A stretch of 64,000 nucleotides of DNA, taken from Rhodocyclaceae bacterium. Lineage in GTDB: Bacteria; Pseudomonadota; Gammaproteobacteria; Burkholderiales; Rhodocyclaceae. A program made the translations under genes and the position numbers. The notes below the pieces were generated by a model. That model was given only the letters and a program-made list of their open reading frames with translations. It was not told the DNA's origin and searched no databases. Position 1 is the stretch's first letter, and each line of letters begins with the position of its first letter. Positions 34,918 through 43,558 of this stretch are shown here, one piece after another. Location of the stretch: contig JADJEF010000020.1 in the NCBI GenBank assembly GCA_016702335.1, positions 1,860,001 to 1,924,000 of the forward strand, given 5' to 3'.

Positions 34918-35853
34918 GGTTGCGATCCGCTGCCTGAAGTAGGCGATGGTTTCGCGCAGGCCGTCTTCAAGCGCTACCTTGGGCTCCCAGTCCAGCACGC
35001 GTTTCGCCTGCGTGATGTCCGGCTGGCGCTGGCGCGGGTCATCTTGCGGCAGTGGCTTGAATACCAGTTTTGACGCGCTGCTGGTCAGCCGCAATACGTT
35101 CTCGGCGAGCGCCAGCATGGTGAATTCGCCCGGGTTGCCGATGTTGATCGGGCCGGTGATATCGGCGGGCGTATCCATCAAGCGCAGCATGCCTTCGATC
35201 AGGTCATCTACATAGCAGAAGCTTCGTGTCTGCTGGCCGTCGCCATAGATGGTGATGTCTTCGCCGCGTAGCGCCTGCACGATAAAGTTGCTGACCACGC
35301 GGCCGTCGTTGGGGTGCATGCGTGGGCCGTAGGTATTGAAGATGCGCATCACCTTGATCTGCAATGCATGCTGCCGGTAGTAGTCGAAAAACAGCGTTTC
35401 GGCGCAGCGCTTGCCCTCGTCGTAGCAACTGCGGATGCCGATAGGGTTGACCCGGCCCCAGTATTCCTCACGCTGCGGGTGCACCTCGGGGTCGCCATAG
35501 ACCTCGCTGGTAGAGGCTTGCAGAATCCGCGCACGTGTGCGTTTGGCCAGCCCGAGCATATTGATTGCGCCATGTACGCTGGTCTTGGTGGTCTGCACCG
35601 GGTCATGCTGGTAATGCACAGGGCTGGCCGGGCAGGCGAGATTGAAGATGCGCTCAACCTCGACGTACAGCGGAAAGGTCACGTCATGACGCTGTAGCTC
35701 GAACAGGGAATGGCTCATCAGGTGCGCAATGTTGCGCTTGTCGCCGGTGAAGAAATTGTCGACGCAGAGTACGTCGTCACCGCGGGCGACCAGGCGGTCA
35801 CAAAGGTGTGAGCCAAGGAAGCCGGCACCGCCGGTCACTAGTGTTTTTCTCAT
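34915..35853 (-). CDS. UDP-glucuronate decarboxylase-like SDR (UXS family)
   Basis: The 312-residue extended SDR has TGGAGFLGSHLCDRL and VDNFFTGDKRNIAHL, both typical of UDP-xylose synthase-like enzymes. CPASPVHYQHDPVQTTKT, STSEVYGDP and the catalytic SCYDEGKRCAE (Tyr-x3-Lys) follow, then RIFNTYGPRMHPNDGRVVSN. The expected activity is NAD-dependent decarboxylation of UDP-glucuronate to UDP-xylose; the substrate is not proven. The next gene upstream is 3 bp away. Confidence 0.88.
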   Translation of the reverse strand: MRKTLVTGGAGFLGSHLCDRLVARGDDVLCVDNFFTGDKRNIAHLMSHSLFELQRHDVTFPLYVEVERIFNLACPASPVHYQHDPVQTTKTSVHGAINMLGLAKRTRARILQASTSEVYGDPEVHPQREEYWGRVNPIGIRSCYDEGKRCAETLFFDYYRQHALQIKVMRIFNTYGPRMHPNDGRVVSNFIVQALRGEDITIYGDGQQTRSFCYVDDLIEGMLRLMDTPADITGPINIGNPGEFTMLALAENVLRLTSSASKLVFKPLPQDDPRQRQPDITQAKRVLDWEPKVALEDGLRETIAYFRQRIAT

Positions 35854-35856
35854 GGC

Positions 35857-36573
35857 TTAAAGCGTGAACCCGGCTGACAGGGCGTCCGCATGGAACATTT
35901 TGACGGTATCGAGCGAGTAGTCATCAAGGTCATATCCGACCAGCGCGAGCTTTTTGAGAATGTCGTTGGTGACGGTGATCACGTGGCAACCGATGGTATC
36001 TGCCTGAAAGATATTGAGCAGTTCGCGGGGGCTGGCCCAGATCAGTTCTGAAGCGGGTGCCAGCTTGAGCATTTCGACGGCGGCGGTCATCAGCGGCACG
36101 GGGTCGCGTCCGGTGTCTGCAATGCGCCCGGCGAATACCGACACGTAGCTGGGCACGTCCGGGTTGAGTGCAGCCACGACGTCACGAACCTGGGCCAGGG
36201 TGGTAAGGGCGGTGACATTGAGCTTCACTCCTTGTGTCGAGAGTTTTTTGACGAGGGCACACGAGGACGCTCGGCTTGTGTTGGTGACTGGGACCTTTAC
36301 AAAAACGTTACTTCCCCAACTGGCGATCTCCAGCGCCTGGCGTTCCATTTCAATAAACTCGTCAGAGAAGACTTCAAATGAGATCGGCTTATCGCGAATG
36401 CTGTCGAGGATTTCGCGGCAAAAGGCGCGATAGTCGCGTATGCCGGCCTTTTTCATCAGCGTAGGGTTGGTGGTCAGGCCTTTGACGAAGGGCTGCGCGT
36501 ACATGTCCAGCATGCCTGCCTTGTCGGCACCGTCGGCAAAAATCTTCACTTTCAGGTTACTGATGGCAGTCAT
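35857..36573 (-). CDS. Transaldolase-family protein
   Basis: The 238-residue protein belongs to the transaldolase/fructose-6-phosphate aldolase family: KIFADGADKAGMLDMYAQPF, then VKGLTTNPTLMKKAG, with the catalytic Lys in VFVKVPVTN and NVTALTTLAQ afterwards. Embedded between heptose genes with an ATGA overlap to gmhB, it may supply or balance sedoheptulose-7-phosphate for heptose synthesis. That role is inferred from position. Confidence 0.85.
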   Translation of the reverse strand: MTAISNLKVKIFADGADKAGMLDMYAQPFVKGLTTNPTLMKKAGIRDYRAFCREILDSIRDKPISFEVFSDEFIEMERQALEIASWGSNVFVKVPVTNTSRASSCALVKKLSTQGVKLNVTALTTLAQVRDVVAALNPDVPSYVSVFAGRIADTGRDPVPLMTAAVEMLKLAPASELIWASPRELLNIFQADTIGCHVITVTNDILKKLALVGYDLDDYSLDTVKMFHADALSAGFTL

Positions 36574-37121
36574 GGTGTTACCCCAAGAATAATGTCAGCA
36601 GCATCGCGCAAAGAGGAAGCTTTGTAATCGAAGGACTGCGGCTGCTTTTCCGCGTAGTTGTAGTCAATGAAAATGGTTTTGCACCCGGCGTGTTGTCCCG
36701 CCTCGATGTCGCGCCACCGGTCTCCGACCATAAAGCTGGTCGGCAGACTGATTGCGTGGCAGGCGGCGGCGGCGATCAGGGCACCCGGTTGCGGCTTGCG
36801 GCACAGGCAGTGATCGGTGGAATCGTGATAGCAGGTGCGAAACTCGTCGAGCGGCAAGCATGACTGCAGATGGGCATTCATGGCGTCGACCTGCTCACGG
36901 GTGGTTTTGCCACGGGCAACATCGGGCTGGTTGGTAACGACTATGAGCAGCCAGCCCGCCCTGTGCAGGTCGGTCAGGGCAGATTCCACTCCAGGCAGTA
37001 TCTCCAGTTCGGCCAGGGTGTCGGGTGGATGGGGCGTGCCGTTGCGAACAAAGGCGCGATTGAGCACGCCGTCCCGGTCCAGGAAGACCGCACGACGCAG
37101 CCGGTCGGAGGCCTCGTACAT
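36570..37121 (-). CDS. gmhB: GmhB-type heptose-bisphosphate phosphatase
   Basis: This is a HAD-IIIA phosphatase of 183 residues from the ATG at 37121, which overlaps the gmhA stop; seven more residues are possible. The nucleophile motif is VFLDRDGVLN, with VVTNQPDVARG next. A zinc-site-like cysteine cluster lies in CYHDSTDHCLCRKPQPGAL, and MVGDRWRDIEAG is the acidic motif. It should remove the 7-phosphate from heptose-1,7-bisphosphate. Confidence 0.92.
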   Translation of the reverse strand: MYEASDRLRRAVFLDRDGVLNRAFVRNGTPHPPDTLAELEILPGVESALTDLHRAGWLLIVVTNQPDVARGKTTREQVDAMNAHLQSCLPLDEFRTCYHDSTDHCLCRKPQPGALIAAAACHAISLPTSFMVGDRWRDIEAGQHAGCKTIFIDYNYAEKQPQSFDYKASSLRDAADIILGVTP

Positions 37122-37720
37122 CAGCGGGTGGCAGATTCCCATTTGGTCTGGCTGGCCTTGAGCTTGGGGTGCGAGACCAGCAGATGCCAGACCACTGCCT
37201 GAAAGGCCTCGGAGTGGGGCGTTACCGTATCGGGATTGACGGTCGGCACGATCAGGCAGACATCTGCCATTTGCGCGGTGTAGCCGCCATCACGGCCGAC
37301 CACGCCGGTGATGCGAGCGCCTACCGACTTGGCAAACTTGATCGCTTCGACGAGATTGGGGCTGATATTTTTTTCCAGATTCCCGCCGCCTACCGAGAAA
37401 ATGAACAACGCGTCACTGGGGCGCAGGCGGCTTACCTTGAGCCACTCGACAAAGACGCTGGCCCAGCCTTCATCGTTGGTACGGGCAGTTAGCTCGGAGA
37501 CGTTATCCGTTGGCGCATAGCATTCGATGCCGGCAATCTTGCGAAAGTCATTGACGGCATGCGAACAGTTGCCGGCACTGCCGCCGACGCCAAGAAAAAA
37601 CAGGCGCCCACTGTCGGCCTTGACCCGGGCCAGCAGTGTCGCCATGTCTTCGATAGCGCCTGCATCGATTCGGGAGATTATGTCTGCAGCTTCCTTGAGG
37701 TGTTGCTGGGCGTAGCTCAT
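37121..37720 (-). CDS. gmhA: GmhA-type phosphoheptose isomerase (SIS domain)
   Basis: The 199-residue SIS-domain protein has the phosphosugar-binding FFLGVGGSAGNCSHAVNDF and SVGGGNLEKNISPNLVEAI. Together with hddA, gmhB and hddC it would convert sedoheptulose-7-phosphate toward an activated heptose. Several GmhA-typical residues differ, so a related ketose isomerisation is possible. ATGA overlaps occur on both sides. Confidence 0.85.
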   Translation of the reverse strand: MSYAQQHLKEAADIISRIDAGAIEDMATLLARVKADSGRLFFLGVGGSAGNCSHAVNDFRKIAGIECYAPTDNVSELTARTNDEGWASVFVEWLKVSRLRPSDALFIFSVGGGNLEKNISPNLVEAIKFAKSVGARITGVVGRDGGYTAQMADVCLIVPTVNPDTVTPHSEAFQAVVWHLLVSHPKLKASQTKWESATR

Positions 37721-38424
37721 GGGGACTCCTGACGGTTGAAATAGGACTCGGCATCCCTAAGCCCGCTGTGCGAGCCAATTTCGTAAAAACGCTGGTGCAC
37801 CTCAAACCCGGCAAGCTGCCCGGCGACTGAAAGACGCTGATACAGGTCGGCGAGGTCAAATGCCTGATTTTCTGGATAGGGCTCCAGTGTTGAAGCGGAC
37901 AGCACGCCCAGCCCGTAGTCTATGTGTGCCATCTGTTCCTTTGGCTCGCGCTTGTTGTATTCGACCAGCCGACCGTCACGAAACAGCACGTTGCTCTTGT
38001 CCCATTGGTTGCTATTGGCCATGATCGTCATCAAGGCGGGTTGCCCGCTGGCCATGAAGCAGGCCTCGACCCGGGCATATTCGATTGGTAGATACGAGTC
38101 GCCATAGAGTACAAAAAAGCTGGAACCTAGCGCCGGCAGTGCCTTGCGCAGCGCACCGCCGGTGCCGGCCAGGCGCTCGCCGTCATACGAGTAGCTCACC
38201 CGCAGGCCCCAGGCCGTGCCGTCGCCGACCACGTCATGGATCATCTCGCCAAGGTGCCCGACACAAAGGACGACACGCTCAAGCTGCTGGGTGCGCAAAT
38301 ACTCCAGTTGACGGACGACAAAGGGCTTCCCCGCCACGTCGACCAGCGACTTGGGGATGGTTTCCGTGATTGGTCGTAGCCGGGTAGCGAGCCCGCCTGC
38401 CAGTATGGCGACGGGTAAGGTCAT
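37717..38424 (-). CDS. hddC: HddC-like heptose-1-phosphate nucleotidyltransferase
   Basis: The 235-residue nucleotidyltransferase starts with VAILAGGLATRLRPITETIP, then KSLVDVAGKPFV. YDGERLAGTGGALRKALPAL and FFVLYGDSYLPI follow. In this operon it most likely activates D-glycero-D-manno-heptose-1-phosphate with GTP. The nucleotide choice cannot be read from the sequence. Confidence 0.85.
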   Translation of the reverse strand: MTLPVAILAGGLATRLRPITETIPKSLVDVAGKPFVVRQLEYLRTQQLERVVLCVGHLGEMIHDVVGDGTAWGLRVSYSYDGERLAGTGGALRKALPALGSSFFVLYGDSYLPIEYARVEACFMASGQPALMTIMANSNQWDKSNVLFRDGRLVEYNKREPKEQMAHIDYGLGVLSASTLEPYPENQAFDLADLYQRLSVAGQLAGFEVHQRFYEIGSHSGLRDAESYFNRQESP

Positions 38425-39404
38425 GAGGTCATTACGACCTTGGTGCCCTCATAGTCAAACTTGAACCGCACCTCCTCTAACCCGGCCTTGGCCATCGCGT
38501 GACGAAGGGCACTGCGGTCCTGTGCCAGAAACATTAAAAAGCCACCACCGCCCGCACCGACCAGCTTGCCGCCGATGGCTCCATTTTTCATGCCGAGATC
38601 GTACCATTGGTCGATCTCGGGATTGCTCATGCCGCCCGAGCGACGCTTCTTGTGCTCCCAGTGTTCGTGCATCAGCTCGCCAAACAGGCGCGTGTCGCCG
38701 GCCACCAGGGCTTTCTGGCTGCGATAGCCAAGCTCCTTGACATAGTGCAGATTGTTGATCATCTCGGCATCGTTGCGTTGGGAGCGCACTTGCTGATCCT
38801 TGAGAATGCCGCTGGCACTCCGAGAGAAGCCGGTAAAGAAGAGCAGCAGGTTGTCTTCAAGCTCAAACTGGGTGTCCATTCCGATCGCCAGCGGGGCGCA
38901 GCTAACCCTATCGTCGCGATGAAAGGTAAAGCAGGTGACGCCGCCCACGGCAGCAGTGTACTGATCCTGCTTGCCGATTGGCTCACCCAGGCGGTCGATC
39001 TCGATATGACAAGCGAGCTCGGCCAACTCTTCCTGATGCAGATGGCGCTTTCTGTGGGTATGGAGCGCTTTGAGCAAAGCCGTGGTAAAGCTGCCAGACG
39101 ATCCCAGTCCAGTGCCTGCCGGAATGTCCGCCAGCGTGGTGATCTCGACCTGCGGCGTCTTGAACCCGAGCATTTGCAGAGCTTCGCGAATGATCGGGTG
39201 CTTCACCTCCGGGATGAGCGCAACCTGCTCCAGTTGCGAGTACTTGAGGTAAATGCCCTCGGTAAAGGGGCGCATGACCGTGACATATACGTACTTGTCG
39301 ATCGCGGCTGACACCAGAAAACCTTCGTGCTCCCGGTAATACGAGGGCAGATCGGTACCGCCGCCTCCCAGGGTAATGCGCAGCGGGCTACGTGCGATGA
39401 TCAT
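38421..39404 (-). CDS. hddA: HddA-like heptose-7-phosphate kinase (GHMP family)
   Basis: The 327-residue GHMP kinase has the N-terminal RSPLRITLGGGGTDLPSYY and the ATP-binding PAGTGLGSSGSFTTALL. The C-terminal motif is GGKLVGAGGGGFLMFLA. All three match D-glycero-alpha-D-manno-heptose-7-phosphate kinases. It overlaps the oxidoreductase gene upstream by 17 bp and hddC by 4 bp. Confidence 0.92.
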   Translation of the reverse strand: MIIARSPLRITLGGGGTDLPSYYREHEGFLVSAAIDKYVYVTVMRPFTEGIYLKYSQLEQVALIPEVKHPIIREALQMLGFKTPQVEITTLADIPAGTGLGSSGSFTTALLKALHTHRKRHLHQEELAELACHIEIDRLGEPIGKQDQYTAAVGGVTCFTFHRDDRVSCAPLAIGMDTQFELEDNLLLFFTGFSRSASGILKDQQVRSQRNDAEMINNLHYVKELGYRSQKALVAGDTRLFGELMHEHWEHKKRRSGGMSNPEIDQWYDLGMKNGAIGGKLVGAGGGGFLMFLAQDRSALRHAMAKAGLEEVRFKFDYEGTKVVMTS

Positions 39405-40398
39405 GGCCAGATTCCTGGTAAATCGTCTCGATGATGTGCAGGGCGGCCTGTGCGTCGTTCAGGCCGGAGGTCGGGTGTCGGTCGAGGCGAATGTCGTCAA
39501 AAAATTCCTGTAGCTCGACGGCCCATGAATCATCCGCCATGGGGTACTCCCAGGTCGTTGTCTCGGGTGGGCCCATTTCAGGAAGCATGCGATACCAGGT
39601 GATCTTTTCGACCCCGTAGCTGCCCCCCAGGCCGCTGATGTCCAGCTTTCCGTCTCGGCCGTAAATTTCCATAGAAAAGAGGTTTTTCCACTCGGTGCAC
39701 GAAGCATGCAGGAACGCCACCTGATGCTGTGCTGTTTTCAGCAGCATGAAGCCATTGTCGTCAACGGGCATGTCCCAGTAGTAGGTGTGAGCATAACCCG
39801 TGATGTCCACGAAGTCGCCTAGGAACCAGCGGGCAAGATCGATGAGGTGCGGCCCCTGGTCAATGAGTTCACCACCGCCGGAAAGTGCCGGGTTTGCGCG
39901 CCATTCGCGGTCGTATCCGGGGCGACCGCCATGTCCATAGCGAGCCCGAATGAACATCAGCGGGCCGAGGGCACCGCTGTCGATCAAGGCTCTGGCCTTG
40001 CGCAAGGCGCGGTGGTAGCGGTGATTGAAACCGACATGCACCTTGCCGCCGAAACGCTGTTGAGCATCGATCACCGGCTGCAGTTCGGCGGCTGTGCGGG
40101 CGGCCGGCTTTTCGACCAGCACATGCTTGCCCGCCGACAGTGCGGCATGCGTGATGTCGGCCAGGGAGTCATGTAAGGTCGCGACAACCACCACATCAAT
40201 GGAGTGCAAAGTCAGCAATGCCCGCCAATCAGCCAATGCGACTACGTTGTCCGAGCTGCTCGCCAGTGCGACAGCACGCGAGTGCTGAATGTCCGCGCAG
40301 GCGACCAGGCGTGCCTGCGCTCCCAGTGCATTGGCGCGCTTTGCGCCAATGAGTCCGCAGCCGATTATTCCGACTCCGAAAACAGGAGGTGTATTCAC
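39388..40398 (-). CDS. Gfo/Idh/MocA-family oxidoreductase
   Basis: The 336-residue protein has the Rossmann start GVGIIGCGLIGAKRANALG, the family EKPAARTAAE, and GGGELIDQGPHLIDLARWFL in the substrate half. Such NAD(P)-dependent enzymes oxidise or reduce sugar rings at C3 or elsewhere. Within this operon it probably acts on a nucleotide sugar or heptose, but the substrate is unknown. Confidence 0.9.
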   Translation of the reverse strand: MNTPPVFGVGIIGCGLIGAKRANALGAQARLVACADIQHSRAVALASSSDNVVALADWRALLTLHSIDVVVVATLHDSLADITHAALSAGKHVLVEKPAARTAAELQPVIDAQQRFGGKVHVGFNHRYHRALRKARALIDSGALGPLMFIRARYGHGGRPGYDREWRANPALSGGGELIDQGPHLIDLARWFLGDFVDITGYAHTYYWDMPVDDNGFMLLKTAQHQVAFLHASCTEWKNLFSMEIYGRDGKLDISGLGGSYGVEKITWYRMLPEMGPPETTTWEYPMADDSWAVELQEFFDDIRLDRHPTSGLNDAQAALHIIETIYQESGHDHRT

Positions 40399-41270
40399 TT
40401 ATCACCCCAGCTAATTCCACGATCCCGACCGGTGATGCGCCTCAGCGTGTAGGCATCGCTGCCGCAAAGTTCATCCAGGTGTTCCGGCCAGCATTCCCAG
40501 TTGTCCCATAGTGCGCTGATGAGCTTGCCGGTGATGCCGTCACTGGCCGGGCTGGCCAAAAACACCGCCAACTCTGCTGCTCTGGAAAGCGGTGCACCAC
40601 CCTCAGACTTTTGCTTGAGCGAGCGTTCGTAAAAGACTTGCCCAACTTTGTCGGGGCCGGCGTCCAGAACTTCGTCAAGCATCCGTGTATTCAGGGCGCC
40701 GGGGGCAATCGCATTAACATCAATGCCCGTGCCACGCAATTCTTCTGCAAGCGTTTCCGCGAAGCGGATGACGGCTGCCTTTGATACGGCATAGGCACTG
40801 ATACCCGGCAAGGGGGCGGTGGCACCCCCTCCCGAGAGTTGGATAATCTTGCCGTAAGCTTGGGTTTTAAAGTGGGCTACCAGCGCGCGACAAGTTAGCA
40901 CGGAGCCGTTCAGGTTGATCTCGATGGTGTGCATCCATTCTGACCAATCCAGGCTCTCGACGGGCCCCTTGGGGCCATATATTCCGGCGTTGTTGACCAG
41001 AACATGACAGCCGCCGAGATCGCTCAGCGTGCGCTCCGCCACGCGATTTACATCGTCGGCACACGCCACGTCAGCACATTCCATGAGCACTTTCTGATGG
41101 GGGGCAGACAGCGCCAGGACTTCCTCGTATGCTTGGCACATAGTGGTTTTGGTTCGTGCGCAAAGCATGACATCGGCACCGGCCCGGACGTAGTGGCGGG
41201 CAATTTCAAGGCCCAAGCCCTGGTTGGCACCTGTGATCAGGGCTTTCTTTCCGGCCAACGTGACAGCCAT
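40395..41270 (-). CDS. Short-chain dehydrogenase/reductase
   Basis: I chose the ATG at 41270 (291 residues), which overlaps the next stop by ATGA; the longer frame overlaps that gene. It has the classical SDR motifs: TGANQGLGLEIARHY, NNAGIYGPKG and the catalytic Tyr-x3-Lys in SAYAVSKAAV. Likely a reductase of a keto-sugar intermediate in the same pathway as its neighbours. Confidence 0.9.
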   Translation of the reverse strand: MAVTLAGKKALITGANQGLGLEIARHYVRAGADVMLCARTKTTMCQAYEEVLALSAPHQKVLMECADVACADDVNRVAERTLSDLGGCHVLVNNAGIYGPKGPVESLDWSEWMHTIEINLNGSVLTCRALVAHFKTQAYGKIIQLSGGGATAPLPGISAYAVSKAAVIRFAETLAEELRGTGIDVNAIAPGALNTRMLDEVLDAGPDKVGQVFYERSLKQKSEGGAPLSRAAELAVFLASPASDGITGKLISALWDNWECWPEHLDELCGSDAYTLRRITGRDRGISWGDK

Positions 41271-42586
41271 CAGCGGATCTGCCTGCTTAAAGAAGTGCCG
41301 ACAGCGACATAAGGGTAGGCGCTGTTCCCAAGCTGGGCATAAAGGTGACGGTTGGCATCGATGATGAGCATGGGCGGGGTGCCTTCGACGGCAGGAGTTG
41401 GCAGTTGCATTGCGCAGTCGCGGAATTCGGGCCATTCGGTACCGATAATGAGCGCATCTGCGTTGCGGCACGCCGATAGTGCCGAGTCACATTGCGCTAC
41501 CTTGCCCTCCCACGAGGGCGGCAAGGCCTTGACCACTGGGTCGAAGACACGCACACGAGCCTCTTGCTGAATGAGCCAGTTGCAGTATTCGACAGCCAGT
41601 GATCGCCTGAGGGTGTCAGTGCCTGGCTTGTAGGTCAAACCCCATACCGCAATGGTTTTTCCCGAGATGGTGCCTAACAATTGTGACAGCTTGCGATATA
41701 CCCAGCCCTTATGGGCCGTATTGCTAGCCTTGACCGAGGCCATTAGGGGTATGTCCAAGTGGTACCGGGTCGCCTCGTCGCACAGAAAGCCGATGTCCCG
41801 CGCAAGCGTTCCCCCAGCAAATGCTCCACCTGGTGAGAGGTACGCTTTGGGGCCGATACGCGATTCTGTCTTCAGTCCGCGTTCGACCTCTTTGGCGTCG
41901 GCACCAGTGAGCTCGCACAAAGCCGCTATCTCATTGGCAAATGTGACCGAGGTTGCCAAAAAAGCATTAATGGCATGCTTGGTCATCTCGGCTGACTCGA
42001 TGGACATCCATTCAATACGATCGGTCAAAGGTGTGAACAACTGCTGCAATTTTTCGCGAGCCTGCTCGCTGCGCACACCAATTACTACCCTGTCCGGATG
42101 CATGAAAACGTCGATGCTTTTGCCAAGGCGAAGATTTTCCGGGGAGCAGGCAAATTCGATTTCTCTATGCGGTAATGTTTGTCGGGCGAACGCTTCGAGG
42201 CGACTGATAGTTCCGATCGGAAGTTGTGATGACACAAGTACCGTGGCCTGCGCCTGCAGATGCATCAGGGCTTCCTGTACTTTTGTCTCAACCCAACTGA
42301 CATCGGCCTGGTCGTCGTCGTTGACTGGCGTATCGAAACACACCCAAAGCACATCGGCTGTGGCAAGAGCGTCTGCAGGAATGCTCGTAAACGCAAGCTG
42401 ACCGGTTTGAATGCTTTTCTGCAATAGCGCGTCTAACCCAGGTTCATAGAGTGGCGCGCGTCCCTCAGCAAGGCACGCCAGTGCCGTTTCGTCGGAATCA
42501 AGGCCGATGACTTGGTGACCGGCCTGCGCGCTACAGGCGGCGGTGACCGAGCCCAGATGCCATAAGCCAAGAACACAGATTTTCAT
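41270..42586 (-). CDS. Nucleotide-sugar dehydrogenase-like protein lacking the catalytic cysteine
   Basis: The protein is 438 residues with the UDP-glucose/GDP-mannose dehydrogenase domain order: Rossmann CVLGLWHLGSVTAACSAQAG, then CSPENLRLGKSI (where relatives have NPEFL), then EMTKHAINAFLATSVTFANE with the conserved Lys203, and a C-terminal lid (WGLTYKPGTDTLRRS). The active-site block normally GGSCFPKD reads GGTLARD at 258-264, with Thr260 where the nucleophilic Cys is expected. A normal four-electron oxidation to a uronate therefore looks unlikely. It may do a single oxidation, or another reaction. Confidence 0.8.
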   Translation of the reverse strand: MKICVLGLWHLGSVTAACSAQAGHQVIGLDSDETALACLAEGRAPLYEPGLDALLQKSIQTGQLAFTSIPADALATADVLWVCFDTPVNDDDQADVSWVETKVQEALMHLQAQATVLVSSQLPIGTISRLEAFARQTLPHREIEFACSPENLRLGKSIDVFMHPDRVVIGVRSEQAREKLQQLFTPLTDRIEWMSIESAEMTKHAINAFLATSVTFANEIAALCELTGADAKEVERGLKTESRIGPKAYLSPGGAFAGGTLARDIGFLCDEATRYHLDIPLMASVKASNTAHKGWVYRKLSQLLGTISGKTIAVWGLTYKPGTDTLRRSLAVEYCNWLIQQEARVRVFDPVVKALPPSWEGKVAQCDSALSACRNADALIIGTEWPEFRDCAMQLPTPAVEGTPPMLIIDANRHLYAQLGNSAYPYVAVGTSLSRQIR

Positions 42587-43542
42587 GATGCGCGCAGCTC
42601 AAATACCCACTCGTTCTGGCGCAAATAAGCCACTGTCCTAAGCACGCCTTCCTGAATTCCAAGTCTGGGTGACCATCCCAGCGCCCGAATACGTTTGGTA
42701 TCGAGGAAGATGAATGGATTGTCGCCAATCCAGCCGCGGTCGCCCCCGGCATAGTCCAGCGCCGGTTGAACGCCTAGTGCATTGCAGATCCAGCCAATCG
42801 AGTCATTCACTTCGCAGTAAGTGTCGACGCCCAGGTTGAATATGTTGACCTTGTCCGGTGCCATTTCCATGGCCAGCAGCATGGCATCAATGCAATCTTG
42901 CACGTAGAGATAGGACTTGCGCTGCTTGCCATTGCCCAAGACCGGCAAGCGCAGTGGATCATCCTTCAGCTTCTTGTAAAAATCGAAGACATGCCCATGG
43001 GTATATCGCTCGCCGAGTATGGATACGAAACGAAAGATGCACGACTGAAAGCCGAAGCCCTCGCAATACGCCGCTATCAACCCTTCGCCGGCGGCTTTTG
43101 ATGCGCCATAGAGCGAGGTTTGAATAGGGAAGGGGCCATTTTCGGGAGTGGGAATGACGGCAGACTCTCCGTACACGGAGCCGGTGGACGAAAAGGCGAT
43201 TTTTCGAACGCCGTGGGCTCGCATCGCCTCCAGTACGTTGTATGTGGCGATGGTGTTCTGCTCGAGGTCTTTACGGGGATGTTCGGTGCCAAAGCGCACA
43301 TCGGCGTTGGCGGCGAGGTGGTAAACCACCGTACACCCCTTGATCGCTTTGCCTAGCGTTACATCGTCAAGCAGGTCGCCTTCAATGAGGCTGAAGTGGC
43401 CTGAGCTGAGGGCTCCGTCTAGAAAGCGGCGCTGTCCGGTTGAAAAGTTGTCAATACCGATAACGTCATGTCCTGCAGCAAGAAGTCGGTCGACCAGCGT
43501 GCTGCCGATAAATCCGGCACAGCCGGTAACGAGTGTCTTCAT
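42583..43542 (-). CDS. NAD-dependent epimerase/dehydratase (GalE-like)
   Basis: I chose the ATG at 43542 (319 residues) just before LVTGCAGFIGSTLVDRLLAA. It has DNFSTGQRRFLDGAL, YHLAANADVRFGTEHP, SSTGSVYGES and the catalytic Tyr-x3-Lys in SLYGASKAAGEG. It is closest in style to UDP-glucose 4-epimerases, but the extended family covers many sugars. It overlaps the dehydrogenase-like gene by 4 bp. Confidence 0.87.
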   Translation of the reverse strand: MKTLVTGCAGFIGSTLVDRLLAAGHDVIGIDNFSTGQRRFLDGALSSGHFSLIEGDLLDDVTLGKAIKGCTVVYHLAANADVRFGTEHPRKDLEQNTIATYNVLEAMRAHGVRKIAFSSTGSVYGESAVIPTPENGPFPIQTSLYGASKAAGEGLIAAYCEGFGFQSCIFRFVSILGERYTHGHVFDFYKKLKDDPLRLPVLGNGKQRKSYLYVQDCIDAMLLAMEMAPDKVNIFNLGVDTYCEVNDSIGWICNALGVQPALDYAGGDRGWIGDNPFIFLDTKRIRALGWSPRLGIQEGVLRTVAYLRQNEWVFELRAS

Positions 43543-43558
43543 GATGCAAATGATTGAA

